A DNA stretch of 64,000 nt from Actinacidiphila acidipaludis (lineage in GTDB: Bacteria; Actinomycetota; Actinomycetes; Streptomycetales; Streptomycetaceae): positions 310,001-374,000 of the forward strand of contig NZ_JAINZZ010000001.1 in NCBI RefSeq assembly GCF_019890725.1. The letters run 5' to 3'. The notes beneath the pieces are model-generated. The model was given only the letters and a program-made list of their open reading frames with translations, was not told the DNA's origin and did no database searches. Shown piece after piece: positions 31,844 through 41,510 of the stretch (positions within the stretch are counted from its first letter, which is position 1; every line of letters starts with the position of its first letter). The position numbers and the translations under genes were made by a program.

Positions 31844-34567
31844 CTACCCCGAGCCCTCCGCTCCCTTCGGGATGGCCTGCGCGGACCATATGGTCTTGCC
31901 CCGCGGCGAGTAGCGCGTGCCCCACCGTTCGGCGAAGCTGGCGACGAGGTAGAGGCCCCGGCCGCCCTCCTCCGTGGCCCCGGCCCGGCGGATGTGCGGG
32001 GAGGTGCTGCTCCCGTCGGATATCTCGCAGACGAGGTCGCGGTCGCGCAGCAGCCGCACATGGATGGGTTCGGCGCCGTAACGGATCGCGTTGGTGAGCA
32101 GTTCGCTGAGGATCAGCTCGGTGGCGAAGGAGAGTTCGGCCAGCCCCCACCGTTCCAGCTGCCGGCTGCACGCCTCCCGCAGCGGCGCGACGGCCGCCGG
32201 GTCCTGAGGGACGTCCCATTCCGCGACCCGGTCCGGGGCGAGCCGGTGGGTGGCCGCCACCAGCAGGGCGACGTCGTCGCTCGGGCGGGTGGGCAGCAGC
32301 GCCTCGGTCGCGGCGGTGCAGGTGTCCTCGGGAGTGCGGGCGGGCCCGGACAGGGCCGCGCCGAGCAGATCCAGGCTGCGGTCCATGTCGCGGTGCCGGT
32401 CCTCGACGAGCCCGTCGGTGTACAGGACGAGGCGGGAGCCCTCCGGCAGCGTGACCGCCGCGGTCTCCACGGGAAGGCCCGCGCCGAGCCCCAGGGGTGG
32501 TGCGACCGGTGGGCGCAGGAACGTCACCGTTCCGTCGGGGTCGACCACGGCGGGCGGCAGGTGCCCGGCCGTGGCGGCGGTCGCCGTGCCGGAGACGGAG
32601 TCGTAGACGACGTACAGGCAGGTCGCCCCGGTGATCGGCTGGCCGCGGTCCGGCGCCTCGTCCTGCAGATCGGTCCGTTCGACCCACTCGTCGAGATGCC
32701 CGAGCAGCTCGTCCGGCGGGAGGTCGAGCGCGGAGAAGTTGTGCACGGCGGTGCGCAGCCGGCCCATGGTGGCCGCGGCGTGCAGCCCGTGGCCGACGAC
32801 GTCGCCGACCACCAGGGCGACGCGGGCGCCCGGCAGGGGGATCACGTCGAAGAAGTCGCCTCCCACTCCGGCCTGAGCGGGCAGGTAGCGGTACGCGACG
32901 TCCACGGCGTCCTGCCGGGGTACTCCGCGGGGCAGCAGGTTGCGCTGCAGCGTCACCGCCATAGAGTGATCACGGGTGTAGCGGCGTGCGTTGTCGATGC
33001 ACAGGGCCGCGTGCGCGGCGATCTCCTCGGCCACCGAGACGTCGTCGTGCTCGAAGGCGGCCTGCCGGCCGGCGCGCCAGAAGATCGCCACCCCCAGGGT
33101 GACCCCGCGGGCTCGCAGTGGCACGCTGGCCATCGAGCGCAGTCCGTACGCCAGGATCTTCTCCGCCCGGTCCGGGTCCTGGGTGCGCCATCCGGTCTCG
33201 GTGCCGAGATCGCGCACGAGCAGGGCACGGCCGCTGGCCAGGCTCCGGGCCGCCGGTGTCGCGGGCTGGTACGCGAAGGTGTCGCCGACCGCGTGGACCG
33301 GCGCCTCCCGGCCGCCGTCGGCCGCGACCCGGTGCACCCAGGTGCTGCCCGGCTCCGGCTCGTCCCCGGCCATCACCCCGTCGACCAGGTCGACGGTGAC
33401 GAGGTCGGCGAAGTTCCGCGCGCCCAGGGCGGCCAGTTCCTCGGCGGACCGCCGCACGTCGAGGGTCGTGCCGATCGCCAGGCTCGCCTCGTGCACCAGC
33501 CTGAGGCGTCCACGGGCCCGGTCGACGATGCCGGACAGGGAGCTCAGTTCGGTGGAGTCCCGGAGGGTGGCCACACTGCCGGGCGGTCCGCCGTCGCGAT
33601 CGGTCGGGCGCAGGTTCAGCACCAGCACCCGGTCCCCGGCGGCGAACACCCGGTCGCTGACGGGGTCGCCCGCGGCCAGCACCGCCGTGAGCGGGTCGCC
33701 GAGCCCCGCTTCGGTGACCGGCCGGCCCTCCGCGTCGGCGGGCAGGCCGAGCAGTCGCCGCGCCTCGTCGTTGACCAGCAGGAGCCGCTTGTCCTCGCCG
33801 ACGATGACGACCCCCTCGCGGACCGCGTGCAGGACGGCGTCGTGGTGCTTGTACATCCGCGCCATCTCGTAGGGACCGAGGTTGTGGGTCTGGCGGCGGA
33901 GCCGGCGGGTGACGAGCGCGGTGCCTCCGGTGGACAGGCCCAGGGCGAGCACACCGCCCGCCGCCAGGTACGGGATCTGCCGGTTGGTGACGCCGCTGAT
34001 CTTCTTCACGGTGATGCCGGCGGACGACAGCCCCACCACCTTGTGCCCGCTGTTCTCGATCGGCACGACGGCCTGCACCAGCCGGCCGATGGTGCCGTTG
34101 ACCGTCTCGGTGATGGCGTGCCCGTGCAGCGGCGGCCCGGTGTTGCCCACGAACACCTTGCCGATCCTGTCGGGCCTGGGATGGGTGAAGCGGATGCCGT
34201 GCACGTCGGTGATCACGATGAAGTCGACGCCGGCCGCCTTGCGGGCGGCCTCCGTCTGCGGCTGGAGCACGGCGGTCGGATTCGGTGCGTGCAGGGCGGC
34301 CACCACGCCCGGGGCGTGCGCGAACGTCTCGGCGACGGCGAGGGACCGGTTGCGGGCCTCCGAGGTGCTGTCGTGGCGCGACTGGGCCACCTGTTCCACC
34401 AGGGCGACCGCGACGAGCAGCAGCACGATCACCACTTGGAGCACGAAGACCTGGCCGGCGAGGCTGTGCAGGCCCAGCGCGGCCCGCAGACGGCGCTCGG
34501 GGGCTTTCTGCGTGCCTTCGTCCTGGGCCGCGCCCGCGGAGGGGGGACGGCCCACATTGCGGGCCAT
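31844..34567 (-). CDS. Multi-domain SpoIIE-type PP2C phosphatase with sensor domains
   Basis: A protein of about 907 aa. Order: short cytoplasmic N terminus; TM1 (VFVLQVVIVLLLVAVALV, about 33-50); extracellular Cache-like sensor (about 60-185, with FIVITDVHGIRFTHP); TM2 (IPYLAAGGVLALGLS); PAS domain (from about 235, GVVIVGEDKRLLLVNDEARR); GAF domain (about 345-510); SpoIIE phosphatase (about 530-760, with VGGDFFDVIPLPG and VGDVVGHGLHAAATMGRLR metal Asp residues); C-terminal HATPase_c anti-sigma kinase-like domain. Such proteins dephosphorylate anti-anti-sigma factors in response to an external signal. The Cache plus TM arrangement resembles a CitA-type ligand sensor. The -10 box TACATA (34580-34575) sits so that the mRNA starts one base before ATG. 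Confidence 0.88.
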   Translation of the reverse strand: MARNVGRPPSAGAAQDEGTQKAPERRLRAALGLHSLAGQVFVLQVVIVLLLVAVALVEQVAQSRHDSTSEARNRSLAVAETFAHAPGVVAALHAPNPTAVLQPQTEAARKAAGVDFIVITDVHGIRFTHPRPDRIGKVFVGNTGPPLHGHAITETVNGTIGRLVQAVVPIENSGHKVVGLSSAGITVKKISGVTNRQIPYLAAGGVLALGLSTGGTALVTRRLRRQTHNLGPYEMARMYKHHDAVLHAVREGVVIVGEDKRLLLVNDEARRLLGLPADAEGRPVTEAGLGDPLTAVLAAGDPVSDRVFAAGDRVLVLNLRPTDRDGGPPGSVATLRDSTELSSLSGIVDRARGRLRLVHEASLAIGTTLDVRRSAEELAALGARNFADLVTVDLVDGVMAGDEPEPGSTWVHRVAADGGREAPVHAVGDTFAYQPATPAARSLASGRALLVRDLGTETGWRTQDPDRAEKILAYGLRSMASVPLRARGVTLGVAIFWRAGRQAAFEHDDVSVAEEIAAHAALCIDNARRYTRDHSMAVTLQRNLLPRGVPRQDAVDVAYRYLPAQAGVGGDFFDVIPLPGARVALVVGDVVGHGLHAAATMGRLRTAVHNFSALDLPPDELLGHLDEWVERTDLQDEAPDRGQPITGATCLYVVYDSVSGTATAATAGHLPPAVVDPDGTVTFLRPPVAPPLGLGAGLPVETAAVTLPEGSRLVLYTDGLVEDRHRDMDRSLDLLGAALSGPARTPEDTCTAATEALLPTRPSDDVALLVAATHRLAPDRVAEWDVPQDPAAVAPLREACSRQLERWGLAELSFATELILSELLTNAIRYGAEPIHVRLLRDRDLVCEISDGSSTSPHIRRAGATEEGGRGLYLVASFAERWGTRYSPRGKTIWSAQAIPKGAEGSG

Positions 34568-34918
34568 GCGGTCATATGTACTCGAAATATGCCCCCGAGG
34601 CCAGTGTGACGGAGAGGCGCCGCCCGGGCACCCTGCGGCAGCCCGCGAGGCGTCCGCGAGGCCGGCCGTCCGGGGCGGGAGTCCGTCGAGGAACCCTCCA
34701 GGACGGTGTTCACCAACTCGACACGTGGGCGCCGGACTTACCGGCCGGAAGCCAGGAGGCCGCCACCGCATGCGAACGGGCGGCACACCAACCCGCCTGC
34801 GGCCAGGGCCACTTCACGGCCGAGACGGACACCGCCCGATCCACGCCACAGGCCGGGCCGGGCGCCGCACCGCGGCCCGGCGCTCAGCCCTGTGACGGGC
34901 CTCACAGCTCGATGAGGC
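34568..34918. other. Intergenic region between divergent genes
   Basis: It carries the -10 box of the SpoIIE gene (34575-34580) at one end. The rest (34600-34918) holds no ORF with credible composition and no clear repeat. Confidence 0.4.
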
Positions 34919-34980
34919 TTGTCAAACATTGGGTTAAACCGATTTAGTGACGCCGTTACCGGAATCTGAACCGGTTTAAC
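34919..34980 (+). promoter_or_regulatory. Promoter with two LacI-type operators
   Basis: TTGTCA (34919-34924) and TTTAGT (34943-34948) form a promoter with 18-base spacing in the most AT-rich stretch nearby. Operator 1, TTAAACCGATTTAG (34934-34947), overlaps the -10 box. Operator 2, TGAACCGGTTTAAC (34967-34980), lies downstream. Both have the central CG typical of LacI-family sites, and their centres are 32 bp apart, about three helical turns. Confidence 0.7.
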
Positions 34981-35025
34981 GCGGTGTCGGCCGCCGCTGG
35001 GACACGGCCGGCAGGGAGGGAACGG

Positions 35026-36057
35026 ATGATGCGGCGACCCACGATTGCCGACGTGGCGAAGCTCGCCGGTGTGTCACGGAGTGCCGTGTCGTTCGCTCTG
35101 AACGACCGTCCGGGACTCGCCAAGGAGACCAAGGCGCGCATCCTGGCCGCGGCCGAGGAGCTGGGCTGGCAGCCCAGCCGTCCGGCCCGGGCCCTGTCGC
35201 TCGGCAGAGCCGGCGCGCTCGGCCTCGTCGTGACCCGCGAACCGGACCTCCTGGGCGTCGACCCGTTCTACCCGGCGTTCCTGGCGGGCATCGAGACGGT
35301 GCTGGCCGAGCAGGGTGACGGACTGGTCCTCCACGTCAGCTCGCCGGAGCGGGAGCGGTCCCTGTACGAGCGGCTCGCCGCCGACCGCAGGGTCGACGGC
35401 GTCCTGCTCACCGACCTCAGGATCGACGATCCGCGACCGGCGCTCACCGCGTCGCTCGGCCTGCCGACCGTGGTCGTGGGCCGGCCGGAGTGGAGCGGGG
35501 GCCACTGCGCCGTCGAACTCGACGACGAGCCGGCCTACGTCGAGGCCGTCCGGGCGCTGGCGAAGGCCGGTCACCGCCGGATCGCGCACGTCGAGGGACC
35601 GCCGGAGTTCCGGCACGCGCAACGACGCCGCCAGGCGTGGGAGCGGGCGCTGGCCGAACTGGGCCTGCCGCCGGGGCCCTTGCGTCCCGGCGGCTTCACC
35701 GCCGAGGGCGGGGCCCGGGCCACCCGGGAACTGCTCGCCCTCGCGGAGCCGCCCACCGCCATCGTCTACGGCAACGACCTGTCGGCCACCGCCGGACTCG
35801 CCGCCGCACAGCAGCTGGGCGTGTCCGTGCCCGACCAGCTGTCCGTCGTCGGCTACGACGACACCCCCCTCGCCCAGTTCGTGCATCCCCCGCTGGCCTC
35901 GGCCCGCGCGGACGCGCAGGGCTGGGGTGCGGCGGCCGCCCGGGCGCTGCTGACCGTGATCGAGCACGGCAGCGCGCCCGACGTCCGGCTGCCGCCCGCG
36001 GCGTTCGTGCCGCGGGCGTCCGTCGGACCCGTGGCGGCCGGTTCGCCGGGGCACTGA
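35026..36057 (+). CDS. LacI-family repressor of the sugar operon
   Basis: A 343-aa LacI regulator. The N-terminal HTH is canonical: PTIADVAKLAGVSRSAVSFALNDRPGLAKET, read in two parts (about 5-35). The hinge helix SRPARALSLGRAGALGLV follows, then a periplasmic-binding-like effector domain ending in VVGYDDTPLAQFVHPPLASARAD (split). Start ATG at 35026 has GGAGGGAA upstream. It heads the operon and its promoter carries two LacI-type sites, so autoregulation and sugar-responsive control are likely. The inducer is probably the imported oligosaccharide or its breakdown product. Confidence 0.9.
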   Translation: MMRRPTIADVAKLAGVSRSAVSFALNDRPGLAKETKARILAAAEELGWQPSRPARALSLGRAGALGLVVTREPDLLGVDPFYPAFLAGIETVLAEQGDGLVLHVSSPERERSLYERLAADRRVDGVLLTDLRIDDPRPALTASLGLPTVVVGRPEWSGGHCAVELDDEPAYVEAVRALAKAGHRRIAHVEGPPEFRHAQRRRQAWERALAELGLPPGPLRPGGFTAEGGARATRELLALAEPPTAIVYGNDLSATAGLAAAQQLGVSVPDQLSVVGYDDTPLAQFVHPPLASARADAQGWGAAAARALLTVIEHGSAPDVRLPPAAFVPRASVGPVAAGSPGH

Positions 36058-36122
36058 CCCCCGACCCGACGCGGGGGACGACGTCCGGCAACGAGGCCGG
36101 ACGTGCACCTTTCGGAGAGAAC

Positions 36123-37409
36123 ATGCTGAGGAGAACAGCGTCCGCGCTGGCCGTGCTCGCTCTTGCGGGCACGGCGGCGGGATGCGCGCGATCAGGCCCG
36201 GATCCGGCCACCGCGGACCACTCCCGCGGGCCCATCACGGTCTGGCTGTCCAACAACGCCCAGGAGGCGCAGTGGGGACACCAGATGGTCGCGGACTGGA
36301 ACAAGCTGCATCCCGATCAGCACGTCAGGGCGCAGAACATCCCCGCGGGCAAGACGTCCGAGGAGGCGATCAGCGCCTCGATCATCGCCGGTACCAGCGC
36401 GTGTCTGGTGTTCAACACCTCTCCCGCCGCCGTACCGCAGTTCCAGAAGCAGGCCGGGCTGGTCCCGCTCGACGACTTCCCGGACGGCGCGTCGTACATC
36501 GAGGCGCGCAGCGGCGGACTGGCCGCGCAGTACCGCTCCGAGGACGGCAAGTACTACCAGCTGCCCTGGAAGAGCAATCCGGTGATGATCCTCTACAACA
36601 AGAAGCTCTTCAAGAAGGCCGGACTCGACCCCGAGCACCCGCGGCTGGCGACCTACAGTGAGTTCCTGGACACGTCCCGGAAGCTGGTGCGCAGCGGGGC
36701 GGCCGACGCCGCGATATGGCCGGCGCCGAGCAACGAGTTCTTCCAGTCCTGGTTCGACTTCTATCCGGCCTTCGCCGCGGAGAGCGGCGGCACTCCCCTG
36801 ATCAAGGACGGGAAGCCGCAGTTCGACTCCCCAGCCGGGCGCAAGGTCGCCGACTTCTGGCGGACCTTCTACCAGGAGAAGCTCGCGCCGCAGGAGGCGT
36901 ACCCGGGTGACGCGCTGGCCGACGGCAAGGCGGCCATGGCGACGGTCGGCCCGTGGGCCATCGCCGCGTACAAGGACAAGATCGACTGGGGCGTGGCGCC
37001 GGTGCCCACCTCGGACGGCCGTCCGGCCTCCCAGGTGCACACCTTCAGCGACCAGAAGTCCATCGGCATGTTCAGCGCCTGCAAGAACCGCGCCACGGCC
37101 TGGGACGTGATGAAGTTCGCGACGTCCCAGCAGCAGGACGGCGCCTTCCTCACGGCCACCGGTCAGATGCCGGTCCGGGAACATCTCGCGCAGCAGTTCG
37201 CGGGCTGGTTCGCGAAGAACCCCGCCTACAGGCCGTTCGCCGACCAGGCGGAGCGCGAGGTGGAAGTGCCGAACGTGGCCGGCTCGATCGACATCTGGCA
37301 GGCCTTCCGTGACGCGTGGACCCGCTCGGTCGTCTTCGGCCGGCAGTCCCCCGCATCGGCCCTGCACGACGCGGCGGCCAAGACCAGCAAGATTCTCGGG
37401 GAGTACTGA
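36123..37409 (+). CDS. ABC sugar transporter substrate-binding lipoprotein
   Basis: A 428-aa extracellular solute-binding protein (family 1). The signal peptide ends in lipobox TAAGC (Cys near 21). The mature part starts GPITVWLSNNAQEAQW, as usual for carbohydrate-binding proteins, and includes LPWKSNPVMILYNKKLFKKAGL (split) and ATVGPWAIAAYKD. It captures an oligosaccharide outside the membrane for the two following permeases. No ATPase gene is in the operon, so a shared ATPase (MsiK type in Streptomyces) probably powers it. GGAGAG lies before the ATG. Confidence 0.9.
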   Translation: MLRRTASALAVLALAGTAAGCARSGPDPATADHSRGPITVWLSNNAQEAQWGHQMVADWNKLHPDQHVRAQNIPAGKTSEEAISASIIAGTSACLVFNTSPAAVPQFQKQAGLVPLDDFPDGASYIEARSGGLAAQYRSEDGKYYQLPWKSNPVMILYNKKLFKKAGLDPEHPRLATYSEFLDTSRKLVRSGAADAAIWPAPSNEFFQSWFDFYPAFAAESGGTPLIKDGKPQFDSPAGRKVADFWRTFYQEKLAPQEAYPGDALADGKAAMATVGPWAIAAYKDKIDWGVAPVPTSDGRPASQVHTFSDQKSIGMFSACKNRATAWDVMKFATSQQQDGAFLTATGQMPVREHLAQQFAGWFAKNPAYRPFADQAEREVEVPNVAGSIDIWQAFRDAWTRSVVFGRQSPASALHDAAAKTSKILGEY

Positions 37410-37416
37410 GGCAGCC

Positions 37417-38346
37417 ATGACCCTGACCCGCACCCTCCCCCAGGCTCCGGCGGCCCGCGTCCCGGCCCCCGCCCGGCGGCGTCGCCGCTCCGGGATCGGC
37501 GCCCTGTTCGTGACGCCGTACATGCTCTACACACTGGCCGTCTTCGCGATACCGCTCGGCTACACGCTGTGGATCTCCTTCCACCGCTTCTACTTCACCG
37601 CGCCGGGGGCCCACGCCCCGAGCCCGTGGGTGGGCCTCAGCAACTACCGGGACGTGCTGACCGATCCGGTGGTGGGCAAGTCCTTCCTCAACATCGCGAT
37701 CTTCCTGGTCATCAACGTCCCGCTGACCGTGGGGCTGTCACTGGTCCTGGCCACGGCGCTCAACGCGAAACTGCCGTTCCGGTCCTTCTTCCGTGCCGCC
37801 TTCTACCTGCCGTACATCACGGCCAGCGTGGCGCTGGTCGCCGTGTGGCAGTTCCTCTTCGGCTCCGACGGCCTGGTCAACCACGCGCTCGGCGGTCTGG
37901 CCCCCGACCCGTCGTGGCTGGTCAACACCCACCTCGCGATGCCGTCGATCGCACTGTTCGTGACCTGGAAGCAGCTCGGCTTCTTCGTGATGCTCTACCT
38001 CGGGGCGCTGCAGAACGTCGGCAACGACCTCTACGAGGCCGCGTCGGTCGACGGAGCCGGCGCCGTCCGCAAGTTCTGGTCGATCACGGTGCCGGGCGTC
38101 CGGCCGGCGACCACGCTCGTCGCGGTGTACGCGATCGTCACGGGCGCGAACCTGTTCAGCGAGCCCTACCTGCTGACCGGTGGCGGCGGCCCCGACAACT
38201 CGTCCACCTCGCCGGTGCTGCTCATGTACCAGAAGGGCATCGAGCAGGGTCACCCGGATTTCGCGGCGGCGCTGGGCGTCGTCCTCATCGTCCTGGTGCT
38301 CGCCGTCACCCTGATCACCCGCAAGCTCACCGAGAGGGGCGACTGA
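37417..38346 (+). CDS. ABC sugar transporter permease 1 (MalF-like)
   Basis: A 309-aa protein with six transmembrane helices. The N-terminal arm is basic and Pro/Ala-rich. The ATPase-contact EAA loop reads YEAASVDGAGAVRKFWSITVPGVRPAT (split, about 210-236), typical of sugar-importing CUT1 permeases. It is 7 bases after the binding-protein stop and 4 bases ahead of permease 2. Confidence 0.9.
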   Translation: MTLTRTLPQAPAARVPAPARRRRRSGIGALFVTPYMLYTLAVFAIPLGYTLWISFHRFYFTAPGAHAPSPWVGLSNYRDVLTDPVVGKSFLNIAIFLVINVPLTVGLSLVLATALNAKLPFRSFFRAAFYLPYITASVALVAVWQFLFGSDGLVNHALGGLAPDPSWLVNTHLAMPSIALFVTWKQLGFFVMLYLGALQNVGNDLYEAASVDGAGAVRKFWSITVPGVRPATTLVAVYAIVTGANLFSEPYLLTGGGGPDNSSTSPVLLMYQKGIEQGHPDFAAALGVVLIVLVLAVTLITRKLTERGD

Positions 38347-38350
38347 CGCC

Positions 38351-39220
38351 ATGAGCTCCAACGTCCCCGCCGCATCCGGCCCCCGTGAGCGCGGTGCCCG
38401 CTCGGTGCGCGTGATCCGGCTTCTGGTCCTGCTGGCCGGCGCCCTCGCCTTTCTTTTCCCCTTCTACTACATGGTCGTCGGGTCGCTGCGGAAGGTCACC
38501 GAGGGCAATCTGTCCTCCGCCGCGCCGGGCGACGTCACCGGCGGCAACTACTCGGCGATCAACGGCGCCATCTCCCTCGGCCGCTCGCTGGTCAACTCCG
38601 GCGTGGTCACCATCGGCGTGCTGCTGTGCACCCTGGTCTTCGGTGTCCTGGCCGGGTACGCCCTGGCGCGGCTGGAGTTCCGCGGCCGGGGTGGCGTGTT
38701 CGGCGTGCTGCTGCTCGTGCAGACCATCCCCTTCCAGCTGCTGACCCTGCCGCTGTACGTGCTGGTCGTGCGTGACTACGGGCTCGGCGACAGCTACGCC
38801 GGCATGATCCTGCCCTTCGCGATCAACTCGACCGCGGTCTTCCTCTTCCGGCAGTTCTTCCTCCAGATGCCCGCCTCGCTGTTCGAGGCGGCACGGATCG
38901 ACGGGGCCAGTGAACTGCGCATCCTGTGGCAGATCGCCATCCCGATGGCGCGCCCGGCGCTGCTCACCGGCACCCTGCTGACCTTCATCGGCCCGTGGAA
39001 CGAGTTCCTGTGGCCCTTCCTCGTCACGAAGGACGCGAGCAAGCAGCCGCTGGCCGTCTCCCTCGCGGGCTTCCTCAGCAACCTCCAGGGCACCGTGTCG
39101 AACCCGACCGGTGCGGTGATGGCCGGCGCGTGCGTGCTGGCCGCCCCCGCCGTCGTGCTCTTCCTGCTCTTCCAGCGTCACTTCACCCAGACCCACATCG
39201 ATTCCGGAATCAAAGGCTGA
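38351..39220 (+). CDS. ABC sugar transporter permease 2 (MalG-like)
   Basis: A 289-aa CUT1 permease with six helices. Early VVGSLRK motif after helix 1, and EAA loop FEAARIDGASELRILWQIAIPMARPA (split, about 176-201). The C terminus FLLFQRHFTQTHIDSGIKG is a hallmark of MalG-type permeases. It pairs with permease 1. Confidence 0.9.
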   Translation: MSSNVPAASGPRERGARSVRVIRLLVLLAGALAFLFPFYYMVVGSLRKVTEGNLSSAAPGDVTGGNYSAINGAISLGRSLVNSGVVTIGVLLCTLVFGVLAGYALARLEFRGRGGVFGVLLLVQTIPFQLLTLPLYVLVVRDYGLGDSYAGMILPFAINSTAVFLFRQFFLQMPASLFEAARIDGASELRILWQIAIPMARPALLTGTLLTFIGPWNEFLWPFLVTKDASKQPLAVSLAGFLSNLQGTVSNPTGAVMAGACVLAAPAVVLFLLFQRHFTQTHIDSGIKG

Positions 39221-39228
39221 TCAGCACC

Positions 39229-40308
39229 ATGAGCAACACGGATCCGCACCTCCACATCCCGTTCCGGCTGGTCCGCAAGGGCGTCGTGATGTCGCCCCGG
39301 CCGGGCGAGCCCAACGAGGTGGAGGGCGTCCTCAACCCCGCCGCCGGCCGCACCCCGGACGGCACGCTCCACCTGCTGCCCCGGCTGGTGGCCGAGGGCA
39401 ACGTCTCCCGGGTCGGAATCGCGGAGGTCGTCCTCACCGACGGTGTGCCGACGGGCGTCGAGCGCCGCGGCACGGTCCTGGAACCGGACGCCGGCTGGGA
39501 GCGGGGCACCAACAACGCGGGCGTGGAGGACCCCCGGGTCACCTGGATTCCGAGCCTCGGCCGCTATGTGATGTCCTACGTCGCCTTCGGGCCGCTCGGG
39601 CCGAAGCCAGCGCTGGCCGTGTCGGAGAACCTCACGGACTGGACGCGGCTGGGCCCCGTGCAGTTCGCCTACCAGCCCGACCTGGACACCGACCTGAACC
39701 TCTTCCCCAACAAGGACGTCGTCCACTTCCCCGAGCCGGTGCCGGGCCCGGACGGCGAACCCGCGTACGCCATGCTGCACCGGCCCATGTGGGATCTCGG
39801 CTGGTTCCGCCCGGGCGAGGGCGTCCACCTGCCGGCGGGCGTCACCGACGAGCGCCCCGGCATCTGGATCTCGTACGTGCCGGTGGCCGAGGTCGAGGCG
39901 GACATCCGGGCCCTGGCCCGGCCGCGCGACCACCGGCTCGTGGCGCTGTCCGCGCACCCCTGGGAGGCCCTGAAGATCGGCGCCGGTCCCGCCCCGATCC
40001 GGGTCGACGAGGGCTGGCTCCTCATCCACCACGGCGTCTCCGGGGTCATGGACGACGATCCGTTCTCCCCCAACCAGCGGGTCTCCTACGCCGCCGGCGC
40101 GATGATCCTCGACCCCGCCGACCCCGCGCGGGTCCTCGCCCGCTCCGCCGAGCCGCTGATGGCCCCGGAGACCGAGCAGGAGCGCTCGGGCACGGTGCCG
40201 AACGTGGTGTTCCCCACGGCGATCGAGGAGATCGACGGCACCGTGTTCGTCTTCTACGGCATGGCCGACGCGCACATCGGCGTCGCCGTCCTGGAGCGCA
40301 CCGCGTGA
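39229..40308 (+). CDS. GH130-family glycoside phosphorylase (mannoside phosphorylase-like)
   Basis: A 359-aa five-bladed beta-propeller enzyme of family GH130. The proton-donor motif is NNAGVEDPRVTWI (catalytic Asp in GxEDPR, about residue 100), and phosphate-binding basic residues lie near LARPRDHR and in LLIHHGVSG. GH130 enzymes split beta-1,4 or beta-1,2 mannosides with phosphate to give mannose 1-phosphate; a few are hydrolases. A phosphohexomutase at the end of the operon supports a phosphorylase. Exact linkage and partner sugar cannot be told from sequence. Confidence 0.85.
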   Translation: MSNTDPHLHIPFRLVRKGVVMSPRPGEPNEVEGVLNPAAGRTPDGTLHLLPRLVAEGNVSRVGIAEVVLTDGVPTGVERRGTVLEPDAGWERGTNNAGVEDPRVTWIPSLGRYVMSYVAFGPLGPKPALAVSENLTDWTRLGPVQFAYQPDLDTDLNLFPNKDVVHFPEPVPGPDGEPAYAMLHRPMWDLGWFRPGEGVHLPAGVTDERPGIWISYVPVAEVEADIRALARPRDHRLVALSAHPWEALKIGAGPAPIRVDEGWLLIHHGVSGVMDDDPFSPNQRVSYAAGAMILDPADPARVLARSAEPLMAPETEQERSGTVPNVVFPTAIEEIDGTVFVFYGMADAHIGVAVLERTA

Positions 40309-41510
40309 ACCCCGGACACCTCGGGGTCGGGCTGGTCGGCTGCGGAGCGTTCGGGGCGTACGTCCTGGACGCCGTGGCCGACCTGCCCGGTCTGCGGATC
40401 ACCGCGGTGGCCGACGCGGACACCGGCCGGGCCGAGTCCCTGGCCGCCCGGCACGGCGCCGCGGCGGGCGACGGGCTCGATGCCCTGCTCGCCCACCAGG
40501 ACGTGGACGTCGTCGCCCTGGCCACCCCGCCGCACACCCACGCCGAGCTCACGATCCGGGCTCTGCGCGCCGGACGCCACGTCTTCTGCGAGAAGCCCCT
40601 CGCCATGACCGCCGCCGACGCCGCCCGCGTGGGCGAGGAGGCCGCGGCGTCGGGCCGGGTGCTGGTCGTCGACCACGTGCTGCGCTACAACCCGCTGCTG
40701 CGCGCCGTCCAGCGGCTGACGGCCGAGGGGCTGCTGGAACGTCCGCGCCGCTTCCTGTTCGAGAACGACGCCGCCGACCAGGATCTGGGGCCCGGCCACT
40801 GGTTCTGGGACCCCGCGCGCAGCGGCGGGATCTTCGTGGAGCACGGCGTGCACTTCTTCGACGCCGCCCGCGCTCTTCTGGGCAGCGTCCCGGAGTCGGT
40901 GCAGGCCACCGCCGTCAGCAGGCCCGGCGGCCCGGTCGACATGGTGGTCGCGGAGGCGGTGCACCCCGGCGGCGCGCTCGCCACCCACCTGCACTCCTTC
41001 ACCCACGCCCACCGCGCGGAGCGCCAGTTGATGAGGCTGGACCACGGCTTCGCGCAGTCGCTGATCACCGGCTGGATCCCCACCCGCGGAACCATCACCG
41101 CCTGGACGGACGACGACGGCGCTGCCCGCTGGGAGCGCCTGCCCTCCCGGACGGGCGAGCTCCTGCACGTCCCCGGGTTCCTGCCGAGCGGCCGCGAGCA
41201 GATCACCGTCCACGTGGACCGCCACGCGGGCGGCACCGCTCCGGCCGCGGGACGCGGAGTGTCCCGCGTGGTGCCGCACCACGTGGAGGTGACCGTCGAT
41301 CTCGGCGGCGAGGCGGCCAAGGCCGCGGTCTACCGGCAGAGCGTGCGGGCCGCCTTCGCCGACCTCCTGCGGTGCGCGACCGGCGGCGGCACGCCCGTCG
41401 CCGACGCGTATGCGGGGCTGACGGCCGTCGCGGTCGCCGAGGCCGCGACCCGGGCCGCCGAGGCGGGCGCGGTCCGGCAGGTGGTCCTCCCGGCGGGGAG
41501 CGCGCGATGA
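40305..41510 (+). CDS. Gfo/Idh/MocA-family oxidoreductase
   Basis: A 401-aa NAD(P)-dependent enzyme. The Rossmann motif GLVGCGAFGAYVLDAV is at the N terminus, ATPPHTHAELTIRAL near 65-80, and the catalytic-lysine motif EKPLAM near 93, followed by the C-terminal beta-sheet domain. Members oxidise sugar hydroxyls (including myo-inositol) or use transient oxidation to cleave glycosides. GTG start overlaps the GH130 stop (GTGA), so the two are translated together. It may epimerise or oxidise a sugar product of the pathway. Confidence 0.85.
   Translation: MNPGHLGVGLVGCGAFGAYVLDAVADLPGLRITAVADADTGRAESLAARHGAAAGDGLDALLAHQDVDVVALATPPHTHAELTIRALRAGRHVFCEKPLAMTAADAARVGEEAAASGRVLVVDHVLRYNPLLRAVQRLTAEGLLERPRRFLFENDAADQDLGPGHWFWDPARSGGIFVEHGVHFFDAARALLGSVPESVQATAVSRPGGPVDMVVAEAVHPGGALATHLHSFTHAHRAERQLMRLDHGFAQSLITGWIPTRGTITAWTDDDGAARWERLPSRTGELLHVPGFLPSGREQITVHVDRHAGGTAPAAGRGVSRVVPHHVEVTVDLGGEAAKAAVYRQSVRAAFADLLRCATGGGTPVADAYAGLTAVAVAEAATRAAEAGAVRQVVLPAGSAR

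Noticed and set aside
31343..34609. A plus-strand open frame of about 1088 codons
   Set aside because: It is the antisense shadow of the SpoIIE-type phosphatase gene; its translation is Arg/Gly/Pro-rich with no domain, whereas the minus strand gives PAS, GAF, SpoIIE and HATPase motifs.
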